Below the pieces are notes generated by a model, which searched no databases, had not been told where the DNA came from, and was given only the letters and a program-made list of their open reading frames with translations. Position numbers and translations under genes: made by a program. From NCBI GenBank assembly GCA_946490455.1, contig CAMLXE010000140.1, forward strand, positions 1 through 5,315: a stretch of 5,315 bases of DNA. The letters are read 5' to 3'. Source of the stretch: an uncultured Desulfovibrio sp. Lineage in GTDB: Bacteria; Desulfobacterota; Desulfovibrionia; Desulfovibrionales; Desulfovibrionaceae. Position 1 is the stretch's first letter, and each line of letters starts with the position of its first letter. Shown here piece after piece: positions 1 to 5,303 of this stretch.

Positions 1-678
1 CACACCGGTCGTACCGCCGGTGTACTGAAGGAGGGCAATCCGTTCCCGTGGATTCTCCACCTTCACATTCAGCCGTTCTCCGCTTTTGAAAAGATCCGGC
101 CAGGCAACAATGCTCTTCCCGTTGAACGGAACGGAAACCCAGGTTTTCTGCCGTCTTGCCGAAAAGGGCTGCAACCAGTTCAGAGGGAAGCTCAGTCCGT
201 CACGAATCCGGGTGACATAGCAGACATCCAGCTCCAGCCGGTCCCACAGCCTGGCAATCTTCGGCCAGAAGATGTCCAGCGTGATGAGATGTTTCACTCC
301 TGCATCATGAATCTGATGCGTCAGCTCGGATTCCATGTACAGGGGGTTGGTCATGACCGCAATGGCACCAGCCTTGATGACGCCCCAGAAGGCGATGAAG
401 GTCTGAGGCAGATTGGGCAGCATGATGGAAACCCGATCCCCTTCTCCGACACCCCGTCTGCGCAGCGCCGCGGCCATCTGCTCCGCAAGGACCTGAAGTT
501 CCACATAGGTGATGTGTCTGTTCTGAAAGACAACGGCCTCGCGCCTGCCATATTCGGCTGCGGTCCTGTCAAGAACCTCGGCGAGACCTGTTTCAGGTAC
601 GGATACGGTATGCGGAACACCCTTATCGTAAAAGGAAAACCATGGATGGAGCGACTCGGTGGAATGCTGCTGACTCAT
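1..678 (-). CDS. fadD: Long-chain acyl-CoA ligase, N-terminal part (cut by window edge)
   Basis: Only the first 226 codons are present; the rest lies beyond the left edge. The family (AMP-binding/ANL superfamily) activates a fatty acid with ATP to an acyl-adenylate and then transfers it to coenzyme A. The protein begins MSQQHSTESLHPWFSFYDKG, and the start 'PW...YDKGVP' is typical of FadD-type ligases. Residues 35-110 carry the usual N-terminal features, including GVGEGDRVSIMLPN and the following 'FWGVIKAGAIAVMTNPLY'. The piece ends in YTGGTTGV (219-226), the start of the ATP/AMP-binding P-loop motif that normally continues with a lysine-containing segment. The ATG at 678-676 was chosen because it fits the family N-terminus; its Shine-Dalgarno is weak (GGA about 11 nt upstream). 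The gene lies 138 nt downstream of ispDF on the same strand and probably has its own promoter. FadD versus another medium/long-chain ANL ligase cannot be settled without the C-terminus. Confidence 0.9.
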   Translation of the reverse strand, partial: MSQQHSTESLHPWFSFYDKGVPHTVSVPETGLAEVLDRTAAEYGRREAVVFQNRHITYVELQVLAEQMAAALRRRGVGEGDRVSIMLPNLPQTFIAFWGVIKAGAIAVMTNPLYMESELTHQIHDAGVKHLITLDIFWPKIARLWDRLELDVCYVTRIRDGLSFPLNWLQPFSARRQKTWVSVPFNGKSIVAWPDLFKSGERLNVKVENPRERIALLQYTGGTTGV

Positions 679-723
679 GTCGATTGCGGTCCGGAAGGTT
701 AGCAGGATAGAACGATGGGATGG

Positions 724-752
724 CCTATATCATGGGTATTGCAAGAGAACAA
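724..752 (-). promoter_or_regulatory. Candidate promoter for the fadD-like gene
   Basis: On the minus strand a weak -35 (TTGTTC, 752-747) is followed after 17 nt by TATAGG (729-724), preceded by TG one base upstream, giving an extended -10 (TGATATAGG). It would place the transcript start near 717 and leave a leader of about 40 nt before the ATG at 678. The -35 is poor (3 of 6), so the call rests on the extended -10 and its position in the spacer. Confidence 0.4.
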
Positions 753-777
753 GGGTTCATGCAGTCCTCGGTGCATT

Positions 778-801
778 CATTGGGGGCTTCATGTCCCAAT
801 G
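778..801 (-). repeat. Inverted repeat after the ispDF stop codon
   Basis: CATTGGG and CCCAATG form a perfect 7-bp stem around a 10-nt loop, starting 15 nt after the ispDF stop codon. No T-run follows on either strand, so it is not a standard intrinsic terminator. It may be a 3'-end stabilising hairpin or chance. Confidence 0.35.
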
Positions 802-816
802 GGGAACCTGCGCAGT

Positions 817-2025
817 CTAGCGCAGCGCCGAGACAAGGGCTATGGCCTTGATGCCCAGCCGTTCTCCGGTAAAGCCAAGTCCCTCTTCCGTCGTTGCCTT
901 CATGTTGATCCGTGTCCCGTCCATTCCGAGCAGGCGCGCCACATTCTTGCGGATGGCATCCCGATGCGGCGCAATGCGGGGTATCTGGGCAACAACTGTC
1001 AGATCCACATGGGAAATCCGTACTCCGGCGCTGCGGACACGCCCAAGAACCTCATCCAGCAGAACCGCCGAATTCATGTTCTCAAATGCCGGATCGGAAT
1101 CCGGAAACAGCAGTCCGATATCGCCTCCGCCAATGCAGCCCAGCAGCGCATCCATAAGAGCATGAAGCAGGACATCGCCATCCGAATGGGCCAGCACCTC
1201 GGGGGCATCGGGAATGAGCACCCCGCCAAGTCGCATGGGACGGGCCGGCTGCCGGGATGCAGCGCCATCCTGCGCATACCTGTGCACATCGTACCCATAC
1301 CCCACACAGGGTTCGGGAATCCGTTTTTCCTGCAGCATCTCAAGATCCTCCGGAGACGTTATCTTGCGGTTTCCCGGTTCGCCTTCAACCACCCAGACAG
1401 GGGAACCTGTCCGTTCAAGCAGGCTGGCATCATCCGTCACAACCCATCCTTCTTCTACGGCTCTGGCATGGGCCTGCTGCAAGGTCCGACGGTCAAAGCC
1501 CTGCGGCGTCTGTACGGCTGCGAGCGCCGCCCTGTCCGGCGTTTCGGCAACGCAACCGTCCCTGATGATCTTGATCGTATCGGTCACGGCCACACCGGGA
1601 ATGACACCACCGGCAATTCCGGAAGCCTGCTGGCGTTCCATGGCGTCAAGGATGCGATTGACAAGCAGAGGGGACGCAAAGGGTCTCGCGGCATCATGGA
1701 CAAGGACCTGACGACAGTCCCGTGGAAGCGCCTCCAGACCGCTGCGGACAGAGTCCTGCCGCAACGCGCCGCCGGAAACGACACGCCAGGCAAGCCCCGG
1801 CGATTCCGCCTGCATGAGCCGGGCCACGCGCGTCTTCTCTGCTTCCAGAACCTCTTCCGGAAAGACAAGCACAAGGCCGCCCATGCGGGCACATCTGGCG
1901 AGCGAACGGACAGATTCCCAGTACAGGGGCCTGTCGCGCCAGTCCAGAAACTGTTTTGCCATGCCACCCGTGGCGGAAGCCAGACGGGTTCCTCGACCTG
2001 CGGCAAGGAGAATTGTCCAGATCAT
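817..2025 (-). CDS. ispDF: Bifunctional MEP-pathway enzyme IspD-IspF
   Basis: A 402-residue fusion of two non-consecutive MEP-pathway enzymes acting in the cytoplasm. IspD couples MEP to CTP, giving CDP-methylerythritol; IspF cyclises the phosphorylated product of IspE to ME-2,4-cyclodiphosphate. IspE is not in the window. The IspD half (1-231) has the CTP-binding LLAAGRGTR (6-14) with KQF at 24-26, RQDSV (89-93), HDAARP (110-115), VTDTIK (147-152), QTPQGF (172-177), TDDASLLE (197-204) and NRKITSPEDL (219-228). The IspF half (about 241-402) has GYDVHR (244-249; metal ligands D246 and H248), AHSDGD (279-284; H280 is the third metal ligand), GDIGLLFPDSDP (301-312) and NMKATTEEGLGFTG (374-387). 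Both active sites look intact. The start MIWTILLAAG was chosen because AGGA lies 8 nt upstream and IspD begins there. An in-frame ATG at 2067 and the open frame back to 2193 are rejected because they run through the rnpB terminator and rnpB. Confidence 0.96.
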   Translation of the reverse strand: MIWTILLAAGRGTRLASATGGMAKQFLDWRDRPLYWESVRSLARCARMGGLVLVFPEEVLEAEKTRVARLMQAESPGLAWRVVSGGALRQDSVRSGLEALPRDCRQVLVHDAARPFASPLLVNRILDAMERQQASGIAGGVIPGVAVTDTIKIIRDGCVAETPDRAALAAVQTPQGFDRRTLQQAHARAVEEGWVVTDDASLLERTGSPVWVVEGEPGNRKITSPEDLEMLQEKRIPEPCVGYGYDVHRYAQDGAASRQPARPMRLGGVLIPDAPEVLAHSDGDVLLHALMDALLGCIGGGDIGLLFPDSDPAFENMNSAVLLDEVLGRVRSAGVRISHVDLTVVAQIPRIAPHRDAIRKNVARLLGMDGTRINMKATTEEGLGFTGERLGIKAIALVSALR

Positions 2026-2033
2026 GCCTGCGT

Positions 2034-2037
2034 TCCT
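2034..2037 (-). promoter_or_regulatory. Ribosome binding site fixing the ispDF start
   Basis: AGGA sits 8 nt before the ATG at 2025. The upstream in-frame ATG at 2067 has no comparable site (CTCCGGTGTTCGC precedes it) and lies in the loop of the rnpB terminator hairpin, so this site decides for the downstream start. Confidence 0.7.
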
Positions 2038-2045
2038 GTTGCCGG

Positions 2046-2082
2046 TAAAAGGCTCCGGCTCGCTCATGCGAACACCGGAGCC
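2046..2082 (-). terminator. Intrinsic terminator of rnpB
   Basis: On the minus strand GGCTCCGG (2082-2075) pairs perfectly with CCGGAGCC (2058-2051). An inner 5-bp stem, TTCGC with GCGAG (one G-U pair), closes on an ATGA loop, and only two bases (TG) bulge between the stems. TTTTA follows at once (2050-2046). It begins 7 nt after the end of the RNase P RNA P1 helix, where an rnpB terminator is expected. The T-run is short (four), so some read-through into ispDF, whose ATG is 20 nt further, is plausible. Confidence 0.85.
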
Positions 2083-2089
2083 CAAAGAA

Positions 2090-2468
2090 TCGGGAGCTGA
2101 ACTGTAAGCCGGGTTTTGTCCCTGCTGCGGCGCACTGCCACAGCAGGTGGTCGTCATTCCTCTAGGAGTGCAGTTGCCTGCACCCTCAAGCAACCTACCC
2201 GGAAGCGTTGGCCGGGCCGACCCGCTTCCCTATTTGGTCTTGCTTCGAATGGGGCTTGCCTAGCTCGATACGTCACCGTACCGACTGGTGGTCTCTTACT
2301 CCACCGTTTCACCCTTACCACCCGGAGGTGGCGGTTTGCTTTCTGTGGCGCTCTCCGAGGATCACTCCTCCTGGACGTTATCCAGCACTCTGCCCTCTGA
2401 AGCCCGGACTTTCCTCCCCGCCATTCCCGCATGGAGAACGGCGCAGCGACGACCTGTCCTGCTCCCGA
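2090..2468 (-). ncRNA. rnpB: RNase P RNA, bacterial type A
   Basis: This is the catalytic RNA of ribonuclease P, which removes 5' leaders from precursor tRNAs; about 379 nt, the usual size. Conserved regions appear in order: GAGGAAAGTCCGGGCTTC (5' P4 strand, 2416-2399), ACAGAAAGCAAACCGCC, TAAGGGTGAAACGGTGGAGT, AAGCAAGACCAAATAGGG, GGTAGGTTGCTTGAG, AGAGGAATGACGACC (3' P2) and ACAAAACCCGGCTTACAG (3' P4 strand, about 2119-2102). P1 is TCGGGAGC (2468-2461) paired with GCTCCCGA (2097-2090), which sets the ends. P2 pairs GGTCGTC with GACGACC. P12 ends in a GTGA loop, P18 in a GCAA loop, and a UCCG loop closes CCACC/GGTGG. L15 keeps the GGU that pairs with the tRNA CCA end (2222-2220). An extra helix CCTGCTG/CAGCAGG between P2 and the 3' P4 strand is P19. 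All protein frames across this region are spurious. Confidence 0.98.
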
Positions 2469-2550
2469 AAAACACAATCAAGCGTCCATTTGATGCGGAC
2501 TGCCTGCTGACAGCCGCTTTGCCTGTCCGAAACCAGGCAGAACCATTCCG
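2469..2550 (-). other. Spacer between the zinc-ribbon gene and rnpB, with two small hairpins
   Basis: This 82-nt stretch should carry either the rnpB promoter or processing signals. I see no good sigma-70 pair: the expected -10 position (about 2478-2473) reads ATTGTG. Two hairpins occur in tandem on the minus strand: TGCCTG/CAGGCA (2539-2520) around an 8-nt loop, and GCGGCTG/CAG-T-CCGC (2517-2495) with one bulged base. Neither is followed by a T-run, so neither is an intrinsic terminator. Confidence 0.45.
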
Positions 2551-3321
2551 CTATTCTTCCGTTGCGGCCTGTTCGGCAGCCTCGGGGTCCGCATTGTCTT
2601 CCTTGAAATGCTCAACCCAGTAGATCAGGCGCTGACAGTTGGGGCAGTTGATGATCTTGTGCCCGCTCTGCAGTTCGATAAAGGTCTGCGGCGGAATGGA
2701 AATCTGGCAGCCGGAGCAGACGCCAGCCGTAACGGAAACAATGACGGGATGCGGCAGACGACGCCGGATGAATTCATAGCGGTCCAGAACAGGACGAGGC
2801 ACTTCCGCACCGGCAGCCTTGCGCATTTCTTCAAGCTCTGCCCGCTTCTGACGGGCCGCTTCCAGCCGGGCATCCAGACTGATCTGCTTGCTTTCCATTT
2901 CGGCCTTGAGATCGGCCCAGGAAGCATCCACTTCGCGCAGTGCGGCATCCTGACGCATCTTCTCTTCAAGCAGGGCAGCCCGTTCTTCCTCACGGGAACG
3001 ATTCACCCGTTCCATGTTGTCCATTTCACGGGCCATGGCCTGATATTCGCGTGAATTGGACACCTGCATCATCTTGTTTCTGCTTTTCCTGATTCGGCTG
3101 CTGTCGTCGTCGATTTCCCCATTGATCCGCTTTTCCTGCTCCTTCAGATGGGCAAGCTTTTCCAGTACGCGTTCACGCTGGGCATCAACAGCGGCAAATC
3201 TGGTCTTGAGCGCTTCCAGCTCCTTGGGAGCCTGTTCAAGTTCCATTTCCACATCATGGATGGCATCATCTACCCGCTGCAGCGATACAAGCTGACGGAT
3301 CTGTTCAAGATAAAGGCTCAC
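2551..3321 (-). CDS. Coiled-coil C4 zinc-ribbon protein (COG1579/DUF164 type)
   Basis: A 256-residue cytoplasmic protein with no signal peptide or membrane segment. Residues 1-170 are a long charged, heptad-rich antiparallel coiled coil (for example ELEQAPKELEALKT and REEERAALLEEKMRQ), with the family's NSREYQAMAREM at 89-100. The C-terminal part (about 176-236) is a C4 zinc ribbon with C202-x2-C205 and C226-x2-C229, followed by an acidic tail. This layout matches the family of Chlamydia CT398 (CdsZ) and Helicobacter HP0958 (FlgZ), reported to interact with RpoN, secretion or flagellar components, or RNA; the exact role in other bacteria is unsettled and I assign none. The start is GTG (MSLYLEQIRQL) because AGGAG lies 6 nt upstream. 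It begins 3 nt after the stop of the Nif3-like gene, so the two are very likely co-transcribed and translationally coupled. rnpB follows 82 nt downstream. Confidence 0.9.
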   Translation of the reverse strand: MSLYLEQIRQLVSLQRVDDAIHDVEMELEQAPKELEALKTRFAAVDAQRERVLEKLAHLKEQEKRINGEIDDDSSRIRKSRNKMMQVSNSREYQAMAREMDNMERVNRSREEERAALLEEKMRQDAALREVDASWADLKAEMESKQISLDARLEAARQKRAELEEMRKAAGAEVPRPVLDRYEFIRRRLPHPVIVSVTAGVCSGCQISIPPQTFIELQSGHKIINCPNCQRLIYWVEHFKEDNADPEAAEQAATEE

Positions 3322-3324
3322 GAT

Positions 3325-4176
3325 CTACTCCTGAAAGCATTTTCCCCCGGCTTCACAGGGCCGGGCTGTTGCCAGAAAAGGACGCAAAGGGTCCCGGGCT
3401 TCAAAAAATTCTACATGCACGCCGGACAGGCTGTTTTCCAGATACCGGGAAAACCGGCGCATCATCTCTTCTTCAAGGCTGAAATGCCCCACATCCAGAA
3501 CCGGCAGCGGGAGTTCCAGCGCGACATGATACTTGAGATCTCCCGTTATCAGGACATCTGCCTGCAACGCTGCCGCCTCCCCGGCCAGATCGCCTCCCGA
3601 ACCGGGACAGATGGCAATGCGCTCAAGCCGTTCCGGCAGTTCGCCCACCAGCCGCGGGCACGACCCCTCAAGCCAGGGAGCCAGCTTCTCGCGCAACGTC
3701 TCCGGCGTCAGGGAACAGGTACCGATCACACCAAAGCCACACTCCCAGCGGCGTCCGTCCTGCTCCATCTCTCCGGTTCTTTCAAGAACCGGAAGTGGCC
3801 CTTCCCTTCCATCCGGATGCCGCAGGCCCAGCTCTTCTGCCAGCCAGGATACCGGACCGGCAGGGTCGGCATCCAGCGAGGTATGGGCCGCATAAAGCGG
3901 GACATCGGCCCGCAGCAGAAGCGCCAGCACCTCCCGGTAGGCATCCATCCTGTCCACAAAACGCGGTGCAAGGGTCAGGGGATGGTGCGAGAGAATCATG
4001 TTCGCTCCCGCGTCCAGCGCCTTTGCAATGGAAGAAGGCACCGGGTCCAGACAGACGCCGAGACGGGTAATTTCCTCTCTTCCCGAAGCAACCTGTACAC
4101 CGGAATGATCCCACGATGCGGCAATGGACAAGGGTGCAATACGTTCAATGCAACGAATGACATCCGTCTGCTTCAT
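3325..4176 (-). CDS. Nif3-family dinuclear metal protein (YbgI-like)
   Basis: A 283-residue cytoplasmic protein of the Nif3/YbgI family, toroidal hexamers with a two-metal site; some members are labelled GTP cyclohydrolase type 2 homologues, but the physiological reaction is not established. The metal ligands are all visible and spaced as in E. coli YbgI: H64-H65 in SHHPL, D102 in HTSLD, and H231 with E235 in GHFSLEE. The N-terminal signature is WDHSGVQV (22-29), where the usual Asn after WD is His. GDLKYHVALE precedes the C-terminal ligand pair, as the family's G(E/D)-x-x-(H/Y)H-x-x-LD block does. The ATG at 4176 has GGGGG 7 nt upstream and gives the family N-terminus; the frame stays open to a GTG at 4278, but the added 34 residues (Cys- and Arg-rich) match nothing expected and are rejected. 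It sits between purQ (132 nt upstream) and the zinc-ribbon gene (3 nt downstream), probably in one operon. Confidence 0.92.
   Translation of the reverse strand: MKQTDVIRCIERIAPLSIAASWDHSGVQVASGREEITRLGVCLDPVPSSIAKALDAGANMILSHHPLTLAPRFVDRMDAYREVLALLLRADVPLYAAHTSLDADPAGPVSWLAEELGLRHPDGREGPLPVLERTGEMEQDGRRWECGFGVIGTCSLTPETLREKLAPWLEGSCPRLVGELPERLERIAICPGSGGDLAGEAAALQADVLITGDLKYHVALELPLPVLDVGHFSLEEEMMRRFSRYLENSLSGVHVEFFEARDPLRPFLATARPCEAGGKCFQE
3328..3332 (-). promoter_or_regulatory. Ribosome binding site inside the end of the Nif3-like gene
   Basis: AGGAG overlaps the last codons of the Nif3-like gene and lies 6 nt (TAGATC, which includes that gene's stop) before the GTG of the zinc-ribbon gene. 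It supports the GTG as the start and implies translational coupling of the two genes. Confidence 0.75.
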
Positions 4177-4183
4177 GCGTTTT

Positions 4184-4188
4184 CCCCC
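4184..4188 (-). promoter_or_regulatory. Ribosome binding site fixing the Nif3-like start
   Basis: A purine tract AAGGGGGAAAA has its G-run 7 nt before the ATG at 4176. The alternative GTG at 4278 has GGAG only 2 nt away, too close to work well, so the downstream ATG is preferred. Confidence 0.6.
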
Positions 4189-4201
4189 TTTGTCACGACG
4201 A

Positions 4202-4235
4202 GGGGCGCCACACCGCATCCTGTGCGGGACGCCCC
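4202..4235 (-). repeat. GC-rich stem-loop in the purQ to Nif3-like spacer
   Basis: GGGGCG and CGCCCC (4202-4207 with 4230-4235) form the outer stem, and CCGCA and TGCGG (4213-4217 with 4223-4227) an inner stem with a 5-nt loop. No T-run follows on either strand, so it is not a standard terminator. It lies between the purQ stop and the Nif3-like ribosome binding site and could mark an mRNA processing or stability boundary. The rest of this 132-nt spacer holds a perfect TTGACA on the minus strand (near 4250) but no matching -10. Confidence 0.5.
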
Positions 4236-4308
4236 AGAAGATCTGTGTCAAACGGTCTTGCGCCGTACAAGGACACACTGCTCCTGCGTTTCACGGAACA
4301 TGCCGGCC

Positions 4309-5142
4309 CTAGCCGCGGCTGACAGGATGTTCCCTCAGGTAGCGGACGGCATTGGCAAACAGAACCGTACCCGGTACGGCACGTTCGCCGCGCGTCCAGC
4401 CGGGATGGTTGGTCGCATGATGGAAGGCTTCGGGATGAGGCATGAGTCCGAGAACCCGTCCCGTGGTGTCGGTAAGACCGGCAATGGCACAGGGAGAACC
4501 GTTGGGGTTCCAGGGATAGGTCTGGGTAGGTTCACCGGTTTCGGGGTCCGCATACTGAAGCGCAATCAGGTTTTCATCCTCCAGACGCCGCATGACCTCT
4601 TCATCGCGGGCTACGAGCTTGCCTTCACCATGACGTACGGGCATGGAAAGAAGTCCGTATTCGGCAAGACCGGCAGTAAAGACGCAGGGGCTCTTCGGAT
4701 TGGGCTTGAGCTGCACCCAGCGATCTTCATAGCGGGCCGAATCGTTGTGGCTGAGCGAAACCTGACGTTCAAAACGCTTGCCGTCCAGAGCCGGCAGAAT
4801 GCCCAGCTTCACCAGCAGCTGGAAACCGTTGCAGATTCCAAGAACCAGACCGCCTGCATTGACGAAGTCACGCAGACTGTCCAGAAGCGGACGTCCGGTC
4901 ACATCGGCCAGATGCAGCCAGCGCTGCGCAGCGGCCTGTCCGGCGCCGAGGTCATCCCCATCAAGAAAGCCTCCGGGGAAAACAAGAAACTGGTAGTCAC
5001 TCAAACGGACCTCTGCGGCCACGATATCGGAAAAATGCACCACATCCGCCCTGTCCGAACCGGCAAGACGCGCGGCGAGAGCCGTTTCCTTATGGGAATT
5101 GGTGCCATATCCGGTAATGACCAACGTATTGACCTGACTCAT
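4309..5142 (-). CDS. purQ: Phosphoribosylformylglycinamidine synthase glutaminase subunit PurQ (long form)
   Basis: This is the glutamine amidotransferase subunit of FGAM synthase, supplying ammonia to PurL for conversion of FGAR to FGAM in purine synthesis, in the cytoplasm. It has 277 residues, longer than the common PurQ of about 225, and resembles the C-terminal amidotransferase domain of large single-chain PurL. Class I amidotransferase features: FPGGF (55-59), nucleophile elbow GICNGFQLL with C104 (102-110), VRHGEGK (169-175), LIALQYADPETGEPT (192-206), YPWNPNGS (209-216) and MPHPEAF with H236 and E238 (234-240). The catalytic Cys-His-Glu triad is intact. The ATG at 5142 has AAGGG 6 nt upstream. 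It is the first gene of the run and has a good promoter about 100 nt upstream. The PurL partner is not in the window. A different GATase_5-type amidotransferase is possible but unlikely given the PurL-like motifs. Confidence 0.93.
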   Translation of the reverse strand: MSQVNTLVITGYGTNSHKETALAARLAGSDRADVVHFSDIVAAEVRLSDYQFLVFPGGFLDGDDLGAGQAAAQRWLHLADVTGRPLLDSLRDFVNAGGLVLGICNGFQLLVKLGILPALDGKRFERQVSLSHNDSARYEDRWVQLKPNPKSPCVFTAGLAEYGLLSMPVRHGEGKLVARDEEVMRRLEDENLIALQYADPETGEPTQTYPWNPNGSPCAIAGLTDTTGRVLGLMPHPEAFHHATNHPGWTRGERAVPGTVLFANAVRYLREHPVSRG

Positions 5143-5175
5143 CCTCTACCCTTTTCCTGTCTAATGTGACTTCTG

Positions 5176-5204
5176 AAGGGCTTTTCAGCCCTTTTTTTCT
5201 TTTT
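5176..5204 (+). terminator. Plus-strand intrinsic terminator inside the purQ leader
   Basis: AAGGGC (5176-5181), a 6-nt loop and GCCCTT (5188-5193) are followed by seven Ts, one C and five Ts. Read on the plus strand this is a textbook intrinsic terminator. On the minus strand the run is A-rich and precedes the stem, so it would not stop purQ transcription but would form a hairpin in its leader. No plus-strand gene is recognisable upstream, so its role may be to stop antisense transcription. Confidence 0.55.
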
Positions 5205-5206
5205 CG

Positions 5207-5240
5207 GCCCGGAAGGACGGAACAAATTTTCTGTCCGGGC
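5207..5240 (-). other. Stem-loop at the 5' end of the purQ leader
   Basis: GCCCGGA (5240-5234) pairs perfectly with TCCGGGC (5213-5207) on the minus strand. With the predicted promoter the transcript would start near 5243, so this hairpin would form almost at the 5' end. An alternative inner stem (GGACAGA with TCCGTCC, one G-U pair) competes with it. An A-rich linker and the 5193-5176 hairpin follow before the ribosome binding site. I recognise no known riboswitch class. Confidence 0.45.
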
Positions 5241-5249
5241 GGGGTATCT

Positions 5250-5278
5250 ACTTTAAACGGCACTGAGTATTCAGTCAA
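5250..5278 (-). promoter_or_regulatory. Sigma-70-type promoter for purQ
   Basis: The minus strand carries TTGACT (5278-5273, 5 of 6 consensus), a 17-nt spacer and TAAAGT (5255-5250, 4 of 6). The start would be near 5243, giving a leader of about 100 nt before the purQ ATG. This is the best promoter match in the window and probably drives purQ, the Nif3-like gene and the zinc-ribbon gene. Confidence 0.6.
5262..5275. promoter_or_regulatory. Palindrome overlapping the purQ -35/spacer (candidate operator)
   Basis: ACTGAGTATTCAGT is a 14-bp palindrome with one mismatched pair (half-site ACTGA, 4-nt centre, TCAGT). It overlaps the -35 and upstream spacer of the purQ promoter, a usual place for a repressor site. 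The binding protein is unknown and I do not recognise it as a canonical PurR box. Confidence 0.3.
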
Positions 5279-5280
5279 TG

Positions 5281-5303
5281 CCTGTTTTTTTTCCGCAAAC
5301 AGG
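5281..5303. repeat. Inverted repeat just upstream of the purQ -35
   Basis: CCTGTTT (5281-5287) and AAACAGG (5297-5303) form a perfect 7-bp inverted repeat with a 9-nt centre. It begins 3 bp upstream of the -35. No T-run follows the stem on the minus strand, so it is not an evident terminator for a gene further right; it may be a regulator site or chance in an AT-rich stretch. Confidence 0.35.

Noticed and set aside
289..702. A 137-codon plus-strand open frame
   Set aside because: It is the codon-aligned antisense shadow of the fadD-like gene, which carries clear family motifs on the other strand.
715..2100. A 461-codon plus-strand open frame
   Set aside because: It is the same codon-bias shadow, antisense to ispDF in the codon-aligned frame, and extends into the rnpB 3' end. 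No domain is recognisable.
2101..2160. Extra helix near the 3' end of rnpB as an unusual insertion
   Set aside because: The CCTGCTG/CAGCAGG helix sits where helix P19 occurs in many bacterial RNase P RNAs, so it is an ordinary variant.
2116..2623. Short open frames of about 94-111 codons on both strands across the rnpB region
   Set aside because: They overlap the highly structured RNase P RNA and show no family features; such frames are a common source of false 'hypothetical proteins' over rnpB.
4225..4253. Perfect TTGACA as a promoter for the Nif3-like gene
   Set aside because: No acceptable -10 lies 16-18 nt downstream; the expected region is GC-rich and part of the stem-loop.
4177..4278. 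Longer Nif3-like protein starting at the GTG at 4278
   Set aside because: The extra 34 residues cover the GC-rich hairpin, have a poorly spaced Shine-Dalgarno, and do not fit the family N-terminus; the ATG at 4176 has a good site.
4257..4302. A 17-codon minus-strand open frame after purQ (MFRETQEQCVLVRRKTV)
   Set aside because: It lacks a convincing ribosome binding site and any recognisable character; too short to support.
3148..5169. A 673-codon plus-strand open frame
   Set aside because: It is the exact codon-for-codon reverse complement frame of purQ, the Nif3-like gene and the zinc-ribbon gene, which all share one frame. Stops in it would need TTA, CTA or TCA codons in the real genes, which this GC-rich genome avoids. 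The protein has no recognisable domain, runs across gene boundaries, and the minus-strand genes have intact motifs.
5090..5278. A 62-codon minus-strand open frame over the purQ leader and start
   Set aside because: It overlaps the purQ promoter, leader and first codons in another frame and has no ribosome binding site or recognisable features.
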